From Plectonema radiosum NIES-515 (lineage in GTDB: Bacteria > Cyanobacteriota > Cyanobacteriia > Cyanobacteriales > Nostocaceae), in contig NZ_JAOWRF010000251.1 of the NCBI RefSeq assembly GCF_025753815.1, forward strand, positions 5,794 through 42,724: a stretch of 36,931 nucleotides of DNA, written 5' to 3'. Each line of letters starts with the position of its first letter. Position 1 is the stretch's first letter. A program made the position numbers and the translations under genes. This document shows, one piece after another, positions 8,775-16,158 of the stretch. Under the pieces are notes generated by a model. The model saw only the letters and a program-made list of their open reading frames with translations. It was not told where the DNA came from and did no database searches.

Positions 8775-8834
8775 GATGTCTATTAGACATCTCCAGATTC
8801 ATACGTAGAGACGTTCGGTCCGGAACGTCTCTAC
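8775..8834. repeat. Two adjacent palindromes, the second of the GTAGAGACG family
   Basis: GATGTCT/AGACATC (8775-8781 with 8785-8791) forms one hairpin. GTAGAGACGTTC/GAACGTCTCTAC (8805-8816 with 8823-8834) forms a second around GGTCCG. The GACATCTCC next to the palindrome is also found near the copies at 7289 and 14851, suggesting a composite element. Confidence 0.8.
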
Positions 8835-8946
8835 AAGGGCTTGGGGGAACGTATAATTAATTTCTACTCCTATGTCTATTTAATTAGCCCACGCAGGTAA
8901 TACCATATCCGTTTAATTGACATTAATAAAAAAATCTGAAACCCTT

Positions 8947-8975
8947 GTAGAGACCTAGCACTGCTAGGTCTCTAC
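8947..8975. repeat. GTAGAGACC variant palindrome
   Basis: Arms GTAGAGACCTAGCA (8947-8960) and TGCTAGGTCTCTAC (8962-8975) pair perfectly. Compared with the copy at 7289 the ninth base changed from G to C and its partner from C to G, so pairing is kept. The gap 8666-9071 holds no gene besides these repeats. Confidence 0.85.
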
Positions 8976-9071
8976 ATTATATGTAATAAACTGCATAACA
9001 TGATATAAGCTCTATTTCTATAGCCCCACCCTTCCACGGTGAGGGATAATTGAGCTTACTTGTTTTTGTTT

Positions 9072-9608
9072 TTAGAATCTGTCAGTTTCCTGTGGTTGTG
9101 AGACTGCTCCCGGTTGATTGATAAAGAAGTTTTGAGCAGCTTCGTTTTGGTAAATACACCTAATATCAGGTTTTTCGCTGTCCAAATTACCCGTAAAACC
9201 AAAAGTGTTCAGGCGATTTTTACATTCGTTCACCTGCTGCGATGATACGAGCTTTCGTTGCTCTAAAAGTGCCCAGTTATTTTGGCGGATAACGCATCCA
9301 GGACGCATACTTGGTTGAGCAACGTAGACATTAAATGGGTTGAGAGTCACGAAAAGTCTGGCGTCCATCACCATAGCGCTAGCTCCATACTGCACGCAAA
9401 TCTCAGGGTTCGGTGCTTTGGTGTCAATAAATTCACGGGAAGCCACATTTGATGGAGTCAAGGTGGTTGTAGAGCTAAAAGCAATACCAATCCCAATTCC
9501 CAAAATAAACACCCCCGCCAAAATCGCCGTAGTGGTGAAATTAAATGGAGCAGAAAAAGCTGGAGGTTTAGAATCGGTAACTGTTCTACCTGTAGATTTA
9601 CGTCTCAT
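9072..9608 (-). CDS. DUF3172-family membrane-anchored protein
   Basis: The 178-residue product has a basic Ser/Thr-rich N-terminus, one membrane helix at about 28-46 (AILAGVFILGIGIGIAF) and a soluble region with three Cys residues (in EICVQYG, PGCVIRQ and NECKN) plus a fourth in IRCIYQN. The four cysteines could form two disulphides outside the membrane (inference). It matches the cyanobacterial DUF3172 family, of unknown function. The gene is convergent with the AMIN gene and separated from it by palindromic repeats. Confidence 0.75.
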   Translation of the reverse strand: MRRKSTGRTVTDSKPPAFSAPFNFTTTAILAGVFILGIGIGIAFSSTTTLTPSNVASREFIDTKAPNPEICVQYGASAMVMDARLFVTLNPFNVYVAQPSMRPGCVIRQNNWALLEQRKLVSSQQVNECKNRLNTFGFTGNLDSEKPDIRCIYQNEAAQNFFINQPGAVSQPQETDRF

Positions 9609-9740
9609 TGTTGCTTAATCAACTTCACGCCTTAAATAGCCGGGAGTAGTTCAAGGTTTCTCCCTCTTTAAGTATGACGAGTCTTTACTAAAATTGGTCA
9701 ACAGTCAAGGGTCAATAGTCAAACCGCACATCTTTTTCAT

Positions 9741-9778
9741 ACCGCTTCTCCTTCGGAGACGCTACGGGAACGCGGAAG
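9741..9778. repeat. Dispersed repeat with imperfect inverted symmetry
   Basis: The segment starting CTTCTCCTTCGGAGACGC and continuing to the GCGGAAG at 9772-9778 is an interspersed repeat type often seen in cyanobacterial spacers. CTCCTTCGGAG is a local hairpin. A relative lies at 26167-26192 between rplO and secY (GCGAAGCGTCTCCGTAGAAG). Confidence 0.5.
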
Positions 9779-9870
9779 TCACGCATTCACGCATTCACGC
9801 ATTCAAAAAGCTTATTGAGCAGACTTTTTGACGATTTGGAATGGGTGGTTTATTTACGCGCCCGCTGTAC
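9778..9870 (-). repeat. 93-bp dispersed repeat, inverted relative to 15601-15695
   Basis: Reverse-complemented, this stretch matches 15601-15695 over nearly its whole length, including TAAATAAACCACCCATTCC, CAAAAAGTCTGC and TAAGCTTTTTGAATGCGTG. It has a heptamer-like direct repeat ACGCATTC at 9781-9804. It encodes nothing convincing. It is a mobile or recombinogenic repeat of unknown kind. Confidence 0.8.
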
Positions 9871-9961
9871 TAGGGTGTACACACAAGTCGGAAAAACTTG
9901 ATCCACCTTTGATATTTGCGGTGCGTTACGCTGGCATGACAAAGCTAAATTGTTGCAATCA

Positions 9962-10171
9962 CGGCGATCGCAAAAGCTATTTCGGCGATCGCAAAAGTTA
10001 TTTCGGCGATCGCAAAAGTTATTTCGGCGAACTCAAAAGCTATTTCGGCGAACTCAAAAGCTATTTCGGCGAACTCAAAAGCTATTTCGGCGATCGCAAA
10101 AGCTATTTCGGCGATCGCAAAAGCTATTTCGGCGAACTCAAAAGCTATTTCGGCGAACTCAAAAGCTATTT
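9962..10171. repeat. 21-bp HIP1-containing tandem repeat, exactly 10 copies
   Basis: Ten units of 21 bases occur in two forms. Form A is CGGCGATCGCAAAAGCTATTT (two A units have GTTATTT), and form B replaces GATCGC by AACTC plus one base, giving CGGCGAACTCAAAAGCTATTT. The order is AAABBBAABB. The period is a multiple of three, so several frames stay open (for example heptapeptides GDRKSYF and GELKSYF), but no start signal or flanking coding potential supports a gene. Confidence 0.9.
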
Positions 10172-10415
10172 CATAGTTTGGTGTAGTTTAGGTGCTGAAG
10201 ATTGTTGTATTGGTTAATGGCGATCGCCCCCAATTTTTAGCCATTTCTGGGTTGGTGTTGACTGATTTGTTCTTTGCTGTTGCCAGTTTACGTACTACTA
10301 CTGAATAATAGTAATGCACTGTCATGCAATTTCTAGTCTAAAACTAAAAAATAGCTGTCTGCCATGACCAAACCTCAAAGAAAATTTACGGCGTTGCATA
10401 ATTTTAGGATGAATC

Positions 10416-10444
10416 GTAGAAACGTTCCAACGGAACGTCTCTAC
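10416..10444. repeat. GTAGAGACG-family palindrome (diverged)
   Basis: Arms GTAGAAACGTTCC (10416-10428) and GGAACGTCTCTAC (10432-10444) pair with one mismatch around AAC. The gap 9609-10606 holds this, the 21-bp array and the dispersed repeats, and no gene that can be supported. Confidence 0.75.
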
Positions 10445-10606
10445 AATATGTCAAATTTATCGACGTTGTTTGTCAAATCATCCCGACAATATGCAACCCC
10501 AAATTTACCATTGAACCAAAAATTTGCCGAACTAAAAGCCAGAACTGCGGTGCTGTAAGCTTTAGAAAAGCCAGTTAAATCAAGAATAATTTAAATAATT
10601 AAATTT

Positions 10607-11020
10607 ATGTCAGCAGAAAATTACACCCCAAAAGCAATCTGGATTATTACCGAAGAAACGGCTGAAACATTAAGCACAACTACTGAAACATTGACAGATA
10701 GTACAACCAGAAGCAGTGGAGCAAGAAGTAGTGGAGATAGAGGAGGACTACTCGGCGCCCAAACCACTGAAGAAATAGTTGTGAGCCGAAATACCAGACG
10801 CAAAGTAGAGGTAACTAAACTCAAGGAAGAAATGAAGGGGTTTCTGCAAGCTATGCGAGAAATGCTTGATGAAGCTGACCAACCCGATTCTAAGCTCCAG
10901 CTTGATGAGGTTCAACTTTCAGTAGAAGTCAATGGTGAAGGACAAATCAGCCTGCTTGGGATTGGTGGTGGTAAAGCCGGGGGAAAAGGAGCGATGACTT
11001 TTAAATTTAAGCGGAAATAA
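10607..11020 (+). CDS. Small Pepco-like domain protein paired with caspase gene
   Basis: The 137-residue product has a Thr/Ser-rich N-terminal half (about 12-60, including SSGARSSGDRGG). Its conserved C-terminal half contains an amphipathic helix (about 70-93, KLKEEMKGFLQAMREMLDEA) and a beta-rich stretch ending in GGGKAGGKGAMTFKFKRK. This layout resembles the small peptidase-associated Pepco/trypco domains described next to caspase and trypsin genes in bacterial conflict systems; that assignment is from memory and is tentative. The stop is only 13 bases from the ATG of the caspase gene, so the two are almost surely co-transcribed. It may regulate or be processed by the protease (inference). 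Confidence 0.7.
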   Translation: MSAENYTPKAIWIITEETAETLSTTTETLTDSTTRSSGARSSGDRGGLLGAQTTEEIVVSRNTRRKVEVTKLKEEMKGFLQAMREMLDEADQPDSKLQLDEVQLSVEVNGEGQISLLGIGGGKAGGKGAMTFKFKRK

Positions 11021-11033
11021 TTGGTACTTGAAT

Positions 11034-13094
11034 ATGGGTAGGAATTGGGCGATTGTTGTTGGGATTAATCACTATGAAAACCTGCGATCGCTAAACTTTG
11101 CCAAGCGAGATGCTTCTGTCATGGCTACTTGGTTTGAACAAGAAGCCAAATTTGATCAAGTTTTCCTCTTCACTGACGATTCTCCCCCAATCCCAGCTAA
11201 TCCGCCAATTCCTACTCAACCTACTTTTGGTCATTTGCGGCGATTTTTACGCGCACAGTTTGAGAATATTGAACATCCTTTATTAAAGCCAGAAGATAAT
11301 TTATGGTTTTTCTTTGCAGGTCATGGCAATCGATATAAAGATAAAGATTATTTAATGTTCTCAGACAGTGACCCAGGAGACATAGAACATACTGCTATTT
11401 CTGTTGATTTTGTTACTCAAAGACTGCGGCGCAGTGGCGCTGATAATGTAGTGTTGTTTTTGGATGCTTGCCGAGATGAAAGTAGTAGAGCCGGATTAGG
11501 AATTGGTGAACAAAGCTATCAGGGAGTTATCACCTTTTATTCTTGCACAGCTAACCAAAAATCTTGGGAAATTGAGGAATTAGAACATGGCTCATTTACC
11601 CATTCGCTATTAGAAGGATTGCGATTACAGGGAGAGACTAATTGTGCCACAGTAGAGCGTTTAGCACAATATTTACGCTACCAAGTTCCCGATGTGAATA
11701 CTCGCTATGGAAAGCCTGCACAAAATCCTTATCTCCAGGCAGAACCGCCCTACAAAATGTATTTTATTTTATTAGAGCAAACTGCCACACTTAGAGATGT
11801 AGAGCCATTAAAACATCAAGCTTCTCAAGCTGAAAACAGAGGTAATTTATCATTAGCAAAACAATTATGGGTGAGAGTTTTAGCTGTATCCCGTACTGAT
11901 TGGGATGCAATTGACGCTATTGGAAGGATTGCTCTGCATCAGCAACGAAACTTTGAACCGATAATCTCAACTTCTGACAGTATCGGTTCATCAAGCAGAG
12001 GTAAGTCAGCAAGTGATGAAAGGGAGCAAGCAGAAAATCGGAAACGCCAGCAAGAAGAAGCAGAGAGATTACGGCGACAACAAAATAGTACAACTCCAGC
12101 CGTAATAAGCCGACAAAAATTTTTAAAATGGGCTGGTTTAGGAGGAGCAGGCTTAGTGACAGCAGTGGTAGGTCGTGAGATTTTTATTAGTATCAGCCCT
12201 AAACTTATTTCCCTAGAAAGTTTTAATTTTCAAGTAGTAACAGTAAATTCGCAAGGAGAAATTACCAGCAAACGTCCTAGTCAGGCAAAATTTTTTACTG
12301 AATACTTGGGCAATGGCATAACTTTAGATATGGTTGAGATTCCTGCTGGCTCTTTTAAGATGGGTACGGAAAATGAAGAAATAGAAAGGCTTGTGCAAAA
12401 ATTCAAGAGGGATGAGTTTAGAATAGAAAAACCTCAGCATGAAGTAACGGTTCAATCATTTTTCATGGGTAAATACCCAGTTACCCAAGCGCAATGGAGA
12501 AAAGTAGCAGCACTACCCAAAGTTAAGGTTGATTTGAAAGCAGACCCATCTAATTTTAAAGGAGACAACAAACCAGTAGAGCAAGTTTCTTGGTACGATG
12601 CTGTTGAGTTCTGCGATCGCCTCTCCAAACATACAAACAAGCAATATCATCTACCTTCGGAAGCGGAATGGGAATATGCTTGTCGTGCTGGCACAAATAC
12701 ACCGTTTCATTTTGGGGAGACGATTACGACTGATTTAGCCAACTACGATGGGAATAACATCTACGCTTCTGAGCCAAAGGGCAAACATCCTCAACAGACA
12801 ACAGAAGTAGGAATTTTTCCACCTAACGCCTTTGGCTTGTACGACATGCACGGTAACGTTTTGGAGTGGTGTCAAGATACTTGGCATGACAGCTATAAAG
12901 GAGCGCCTAGTAATGGAAGTGCATGGATAGATAATGATAATCAGTTTCGGCTCATGCGGGGCGGTTCCTGGATCGTTATTCCTAGTTACTGCCGTTCCGC
13001 GTCCCGCCTCAACAATATTAGGGTGGAGCGCGACTACATCTACAGCGATATTGGTTTTCGTGTTGTCTGCGCGGTTGGGAGGATTATTGAGTAG
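11034..13094 (+). CDS. Caspase-like protease fused to C-type-lectin/FGE-sulfatase domain
   Basis: The 686-residue product has four parts. Residues 1-240 are a caspase-like peptidase of orthocaspase type, with the catalytic His in FFFAGHG and Cys in LFLDACRDES. A charged, coiled-coil-like linker rich in Glu, Arg and Gln follows (about 315-345). Next is a single hydrophobic segment (about 362-380, WAGLGGAGLVTAVVG) preceded by RQKF. Residues 420-685 are a formylglycine-generating-enzyme-like fold (EIPAGSFKMGT, LPSEAEWEYACRAGT, GLYDMHGNVLEWCQD, RGGSW...GFRVVCA). Of the two catalytic FGE cysteines only the second position (SYC) is kept, so ligand binding is more likely than catalysis. The C-terminus resembles a DGR variable region. 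The start is ATG 11034; a TTG at 11028 is possible. Confidence 0.88.
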   Translation: MGRNWAIVVGINHYENLRSLNFAKRDASVMATWFEQEAKFDQVFLFTDDSPPIPANPPIPTQPTFGHLRRFLRAQFENIEHPLLKPEDNLWFFFAGHGNRYKDKDYLMFSDSDPGDIEHTAISVDFVTQRLRRSGADNVVLFLDACRDESSRAGLGIGEQSYQGVITFYSCTANQKSWEIEELEHGSFTHSLLEGLRLQGETNCATVERLAQYLRYQVPDVNTRYGKPAQNPYLQAEPPYKMYFILLEQTATLRDVEPLKHQASQAENRGNLSLAKQLWVRVLAVSRTDWDAIDAIGRIALHQQRNFEPIISTSDSIGSSSRGKSASDEREQAENRKRQQEEAERLRRQQNSTTPAVISRQKFLKWAGLGGAGLVTAVVGREIFISISPKLISLESFNFQVVTVNSQGEITSKRPSQAKFFTEYLGNGITLDMVEIPAGSFKMGTENEEIERLVQKFKRDEFRIEKPQHEVTVQSFFMGKYPVTQAQWRKVAALPKVKVDLKADPSNFKGDNKPVEQVSWYDAVEFCDRLSKHTNKQYHLPSEAEWEYACRAGTNTPFHFGETITTDLANYDGNNIYASEPKGKHPQQTTEVGIFPPNAFGLYDMHGNVLEWCQDTWHDSYKGAPSNGSAWIDNDNQFRLMRGGSWIVIPSYCRSASRLNNIRVERDYIYSDIGFRVVCAVGRIIE
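12946..13090 (+). other. Candidate DGR variable region at the 3' end of the caspase/FGE gene
   Basis: This stretch encodes RLMRGGSW, a variable-looking core, and GFRVVCAVG. It uses GC-rich codons (CGG, GGC, TCC, GCG, CGC, GAG) unlike the AT-rich body of the gene. The fixed blocks GGCGGTTCCTGG, TGCCGTTCCGCG and TTGGTTTTCGTGTTGTCTGC alternate with codons ATC, GTT, ATT, TAC, TCC, CTC and AGC at positions that are Asn, Ser or Tyr (AAC-type) in DGR templates. This is the layout of variable regions in cyanobacterial diversity-generating retroelements. No template repeat or reverse transcriptase is in the window. Confidence 0.6.
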
Positions 13095-13249
13095 CCCTTT
13101 ATACTTTAGTTTTTTGCCCTCTACTCTTGTTTCCTTTACCGTTTTTTAGTTTAGCGGAGCGGAACGATCTAATTTTTTTCAACAGTCCTCCTTCCCCATC
13201 TCACAATACGGTTCGGATAAGGTTTTTTGATGAAAATTATGGATCACAA

Positions 13250-13314
13250 AGACGCGATAAATCGTCGTCTCTACAAAAGACTGATTATTGTAAAGACGGC
13301 GATTTATCGCGTCT
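13250..13314. repeat. Long inverted repeat, 25-bp arms
   Basis: Positions 13250-13274 (AGACGCGATAAATCG...) pair with 13290-13314 (...CGATTTATCGCGTCT) with two mismatches around a 15-base loop. It lies between the caspase/FGE gene and the permease gene and could end transcription as a strong hairpin, although no T-run follows. The rest of 13095-13448 shows no gene. Confidence 0.8.
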
Positions 13315-13448
13315 CTTGCCTTAACACCAAGCGTATTGCCTCTTCTCTTGTCCTCCTTCTCCATCTCACTTTTAATACTTTGGATAGTTAAGCTATCAAT
13401 AAATATAAAATATTAATTAAGAAAAATTTGATACATAACTTGAAAAAA

Positions 13449-14276
13449 GTGACATCTCCAAGACCGCTACTCTTAAGCAAAAGCTTCAAAATCTCACAAA
13501 TTCAAATCTTTATAGCTGATAGTCTGACTATTTTTTGGGGAGAATGGCTGGATTTACGTGTCAGAATTCCACAACTAGCTACATCAGGCTTAATCTCTCC
13601 ACTGGTATACATTCTCGCTTTTGGCTTTGGTTTGGGAGGTTCAATTAAACCAGGGGTAGGAATTAGCGGTGATTATAAGAGCTACTTAGAATTCATTTTG
13701 CCAGGGATGGTGGCGCTATCGTCGATGACAGTCAGTTTTGTGGGGACGACGTTTTCGATTTGCGGTGACAGACTTTTTACCAAAAGCTTTGAGGAATTGT
13801 TGCTTGTACTGGTGCATCCTTTAGCTTTGCATATTGGTAAAATGCTAGCGGGAGTCATGCGGGGGTTGTTGACTTCGCTGGGTGTAATTTTGGTAGCGTT
13901 GCTGTTTACTGGTAACTGGCGTTTTCTGCACCCGTTGTTTTTGTTATTGTTAGTGCTGAGTTGTGCAGTTTTTTCTGGGTTGGGGGTAATTGTCGGGTTA
14001 AGTGTGCGATCGCTTGAAGCTGTCGGACTCTACAACAACTTTATCATCATCCCCATGTCTTTTTTGGGAGGCACTTTCTTTGACCCAAATACATTACCAG
14101 CAGCTTTAAAAGTTGTAGTCTATTTGTTACCGCTTACTTATGCCACCTTAGGACTGCGTGCAGCTGCTTATTTGCCATTGTCCCAGTTTCCTTGGTACAG
14201 TATACCGATTTTGTTAGTGATGGCGATCGCTCTTTCTCTCTGGGGTGCTTACATTTTTGCCCACCAACAAGATTAA
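13449..14276 (+). CDS. ABC-2 type transporter permease
   Basis: The product of about 275 residues has six hydrophobic segments and the ABC-2 membrane fold also seen in NodJ and DrrB proteins (YLEFILPGMVALSSM, then NNFIIIPMSFLGGTFFDP and LLPLTYATLGLRA near the end). By family it would export a lipid-linked, polysaccharide or drug-like substrate with a separate ATPase. No ATP-binding partner lies next to it, so the ATPase must be encoded elsewhere. The start is uncertain: GTG 13449 is used, and the frame extends to TTG 13428; neither has a clear ribosome-binding site. The GNAT gene begins 26 bases downstream and may share its transcript. Confidence 0.8.
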   Translation: MTSPRPLLLSKSFKISQIQIFIADSLTIFWGEWLDLRVRIPQLATSGLISPLVYILAFGFGLGGSIKPGVGISGDYKSYLEFILPGMVALSSMTVSFVGTTFSICGDRLFTKSFEELLLVLVHPLALHIGKMLAGVMRGLLTSLGVILVALLFTGNWRFLHPLFLLLLVLSCAVFSGLGVIVGLSVRSLEAVGLYNNFIIIPMSFLGGTFFDPNTLPAALKVVVYLLPLTYATLGLRAAAYLPLSQFPWYSIPILLVMAIALSLWGAYIFAHQQD

Positions 14277-14302
14277 AATTTGCAAAAAGCCAATTATCCA
14301 AA

Positions 14303-14788
14303 ATGCTAATTCGCAGTGCCACATCAGACGATGTACCCAAAGTTTTACCAATGGTTGCCAAAATTTGCGCCTTGCATGAAAATTGGGATACCGCCAAGTA
14401 TGGATTTTTGCCTTATCCAGAACAGCGTTATGAAAAATGGTTGACGCGGTTGGCGAATAGTAGCGATCGCAATGTCTTCCTAGTAGCAGAAGATGAAGGG
14501 AAATTGGGGGGGTTTCTAGTAGCGACAGTTGAGCGAGAAATACCAATTTACCGTTTACAAGAATATGCTTTCATTCACGATATCTGGGTTGAACCAGAAT
14601 ATCGCCAAAACCGAGTAGCGCAACAAATGGTCATGTTGTGTGTCGAACGCTTCAAAAAAATGGAAATTCAGCAAATTCGGCTTGATACCACAGCTGTCAA
14701 CGGTGCAGCACGACGATTATTTGCATCCTGCGGTTTTCGCATCAGCACCATAGAAATGCTCAAAGAGTTAGGAGTCAAAAGTCCATAG
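14303..14788 (+). CDS. GNAT-family N-acetyltransferase
   Basis: The 161-residue product begins MLIRSATSDDVPKVLPM, the usual N-terminal strand and helix of GNAT enzymes. It has FLVAEDEGKLGGFLVA (strands 2-3), the acetyl-CoA motif A region IHDIWVEPEYRQNRVAQQM (about 90-108, where R/Q-x-x-x-A replaces the usual Q/R-x-x-G-x-G/A) and the C-terminal GAARRLFASCGF motif B. The start at 14303 is chosen because the longer frame to 14192 would overlap the permease gene. The substrate cannot be deduced. It follows the permease in the same direction. Confidence 0.85.
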   Translation: MLIRSATSDDVPKVLPMVAKICALHENWDTAKYGFLPYPEQRYEKWLTRLANSSDRNVFLVAEDEGKLGGFLVATVEREIPIYRLQEYAFIHDIWVEPEYRQNRVAQQMVMLCVERFKKMEIQQIRLDTTAVNGAARRLFASCGFRISTIEMLKELGVKSP

Positions 14789-14850
14789 TCAAAAGTCATT
14801 AGTTATTAGACATAGGAGTAAAAATTAATTATCCGTTATCCCAAACCTTT

Positions 14851-14879
14851 GTAGAGACGTAAGCTAGCTACGTCTCTAC
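14851..14879. repeat. GTAGAGACG-family palindrome
   Basis: Arms GTAGAGACGTA (14851-14861) and TACGTCTCTAC (14869-14879) surround AGCTAGC. The 5' flank AAACCTTT resembles the flanks of the copies at 7289 and 8947. Confidence 0.85.
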
Positions 14880-14907
14880 GTATGACTCTGGAGATGTATT
14901 TAGACTC

Positions 14908-14963
14908 TTAACTCCTAACTCCTAACTCCTAACTCCTAACTCCTAACTCCTAACTCCTAACTC
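14908..14963. repeat. ACTCCTA heptamer tandem repeat, about 7.5 copies
   Basis: Perfect 7-base units of ACTCCTA run from about 14911 to the start of the ndhN downstream region. This is the classic short tandemly repeated repetitive (STRR) heptamer of filamentous cyanobacteria. Confidence 0.9.
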
Positions 14964-14990
14964 CACTCCTCTTGACTTTGCTCCTCTTGA

Positions 14991-15467
14991 CTAGCTAGCT
15001 AAAAGTGTTTTCTCCAGAGGTGTCCAACGGAAGAAGCGATCGCCTCCTCTTTCGAGAATCACTTTCACCCGTGGTTCTATACTAGGCAAAGACGCTAAAT
15101 ATTCAACTTCCTGATTGGAAAGAATATGCCCTTCAATAATCCACAACACAAGACCCTTTGACTTTGGTGGTAGATGTTCTAGCTGATAGTTGATAATCGG
15201 TGGTACATAGTATACAAAACCGACCGCTGCACCATTAGGGATAGTTTTTTTACCCAGGTGAGGAGGTCTGATTCCATGAACTCCCGTCAAATAAGCAGCT
15301 AAATCACCCAGTCCTCTTGCGGTAATATGCAAAGTGACATAACCAGCCGCACGCAGTCGGCGTTGATACCGACCTTCAAAACCCCCTTCCAGAGGTGCGT
15401 ACACACCAAGAGTGCCAAATTTTTCCAGGTCGCGAATGAAAGGTTTGCCAGTGGTTATTAGTGCCAT
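14991..15467 (-). CDS. ndhN: NAD(P)H-quinone oxidoreductase subunit N
   Basis: The 158-residue product matches NdhN along its full length, starting MALITTGKPFIRDLEKFG and containing GVYAPLEGGFEGRYQRRLR and GDLAAYLTGVHGIRPPHLG. NdhN is an oxygenic-phototroph-specific subunit of the thylakoid NDH-1 complex, on the stromal/cytoplasmic side, needed for cyclic electron flow and respiration around photosystem I. It lies divergent from the ribosomal cluster, with a 1.1-kb repeat-rich gap between them. The length is normal for the family. Confidence 0.95.
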   Translation of the reverse strand: MALITTGKPFIRDLEKFGTLGVYAPLEGGFEGRYQRRLRAAGYVTLHITARGLGDLAAYLTGVHGIRPPHLGKKTIPNGAAVGFVYYVPPIINYQLEHLPPKSKGLVLWIIEGHILSNQEVEYLASLPSIEPRVKVILERGGDRFFRWTPLEKTLLAS

Positions 15468-15600
15468 AGATTTTCGTCTTATCCCACTTATATATTTCTA
15501 TTATTCACTGTTAATCGATATATTTAGTTAGATAACGCTCCTTATAAGTTAGTTTTCCTCTCAGGCTAAGAGGATGTTTGAAAAGTCTAATTTATTACTA

Positions 15601-15695
15601 GTACAGATCGGGGTAAATAAACCACCCATTCCAAATCGCCAAAAAGTCTGCCCTATAAGCTTTTTGAATGCGTGAGTGCGTGACTGCGTGACTTC
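15601..15695 (+). repeat. Dispersed repeat, inverted copy of 9778-9870
   Basis: This copy carries TAAATAAACCACCCATTCC, CAAAAAGTCTGC and TTTTTGAATGCGTG in the same order as the reverse complement of 9778-9870. Only a few substitutions and the first few bases differ. It ends in GCGTGAGTGCGTGACTGCGTG, a heptamer-like run. Confidence 0.8.
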
Positions 15696-15708
15696 CAGCG
15701 GTACTAGC

Positions 15709-15835
15709 CTTGGCGACTTCTAGTCGCGGCTACACGAGACAAAACCCACCTGCGTGGGTTTAAAACCCTTGATTTTCTCTTAGTCCACGGAGGTGGACTT
15801 CGTTTGTATAGCCGCGACTTCTAGTCGTCAGGCGC
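15709..15835. repeat. Multi-hairpin interspersed element
   Basis: Outer near-inverted copies of GACTTCTAGTCGCGGCTA-like sequence (15716-15733 and 15808-15826) enclose two small hairpins. One is AAACCCA/TGGGTTT (15742-15748 with 15755-15761), the other AGTCCAC/GTGGACT (15782-15788 with 15793-15799). It is non-coding and highly structured, of a type often seen dispersed in cyanobacterial genomes. Confidence 0.65.
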
Positions 15836-16120
15836 TGGTGCTACACCCTCTTTTCGCAAAAATTATAGACAAACGTCAATAGATGATCTATATTATTAGA
15901 TTGTGACCAAAATATAAAATTAGTTTACCTTCTAATTAGCATTCCTAGCTAGTTTTAGCATTGAGGGCTGATAATTAAATTCCAAATGTGATATAATCGC
16001 TCGGATGGTTAAGAAGCTGATAAACTAATAAAGCCTTGAGTAAACTTAGGAGCATTGGAATAAAAACCAAAGCACAACCTAAGGTAAAAAGCACGTTAGC
16101 TCATGCGTTGAGACTAGGCA

Positions 16121-16146
16121 AAAGATGAAGCGATCGCTTCATCTTT
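16121..16146. promoter_or_regulatory. 26-bp perfect palindrome centred on HIP1 in the rplC leader
   Basis: AAAGATGAAGCGA (16121-16133) is followed directly by its complement TCGCTTCATCTTT (16134-16146). It could be an RNA hairpin in the long rplC leader or a binding site for a dimeric regulator. The function is not known. Confidence 0.55.
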
Positions 16147-16158
16147 GATGAAAGTGAA

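Noticed and set aside
9828-10217. 129-residue open frame across the 21-bp repeat
   Set aside because: The frame stays open only because the period is a multiple of three; other frames are open too, and there is no ribosome-binding site or non-repeat coding signal.
10364-10558. 64-residue open frame upstream of the Pepco-like gene
   Set aside because: It runs through a palindromic repeat, has no recognisable family features and no clear start signal.
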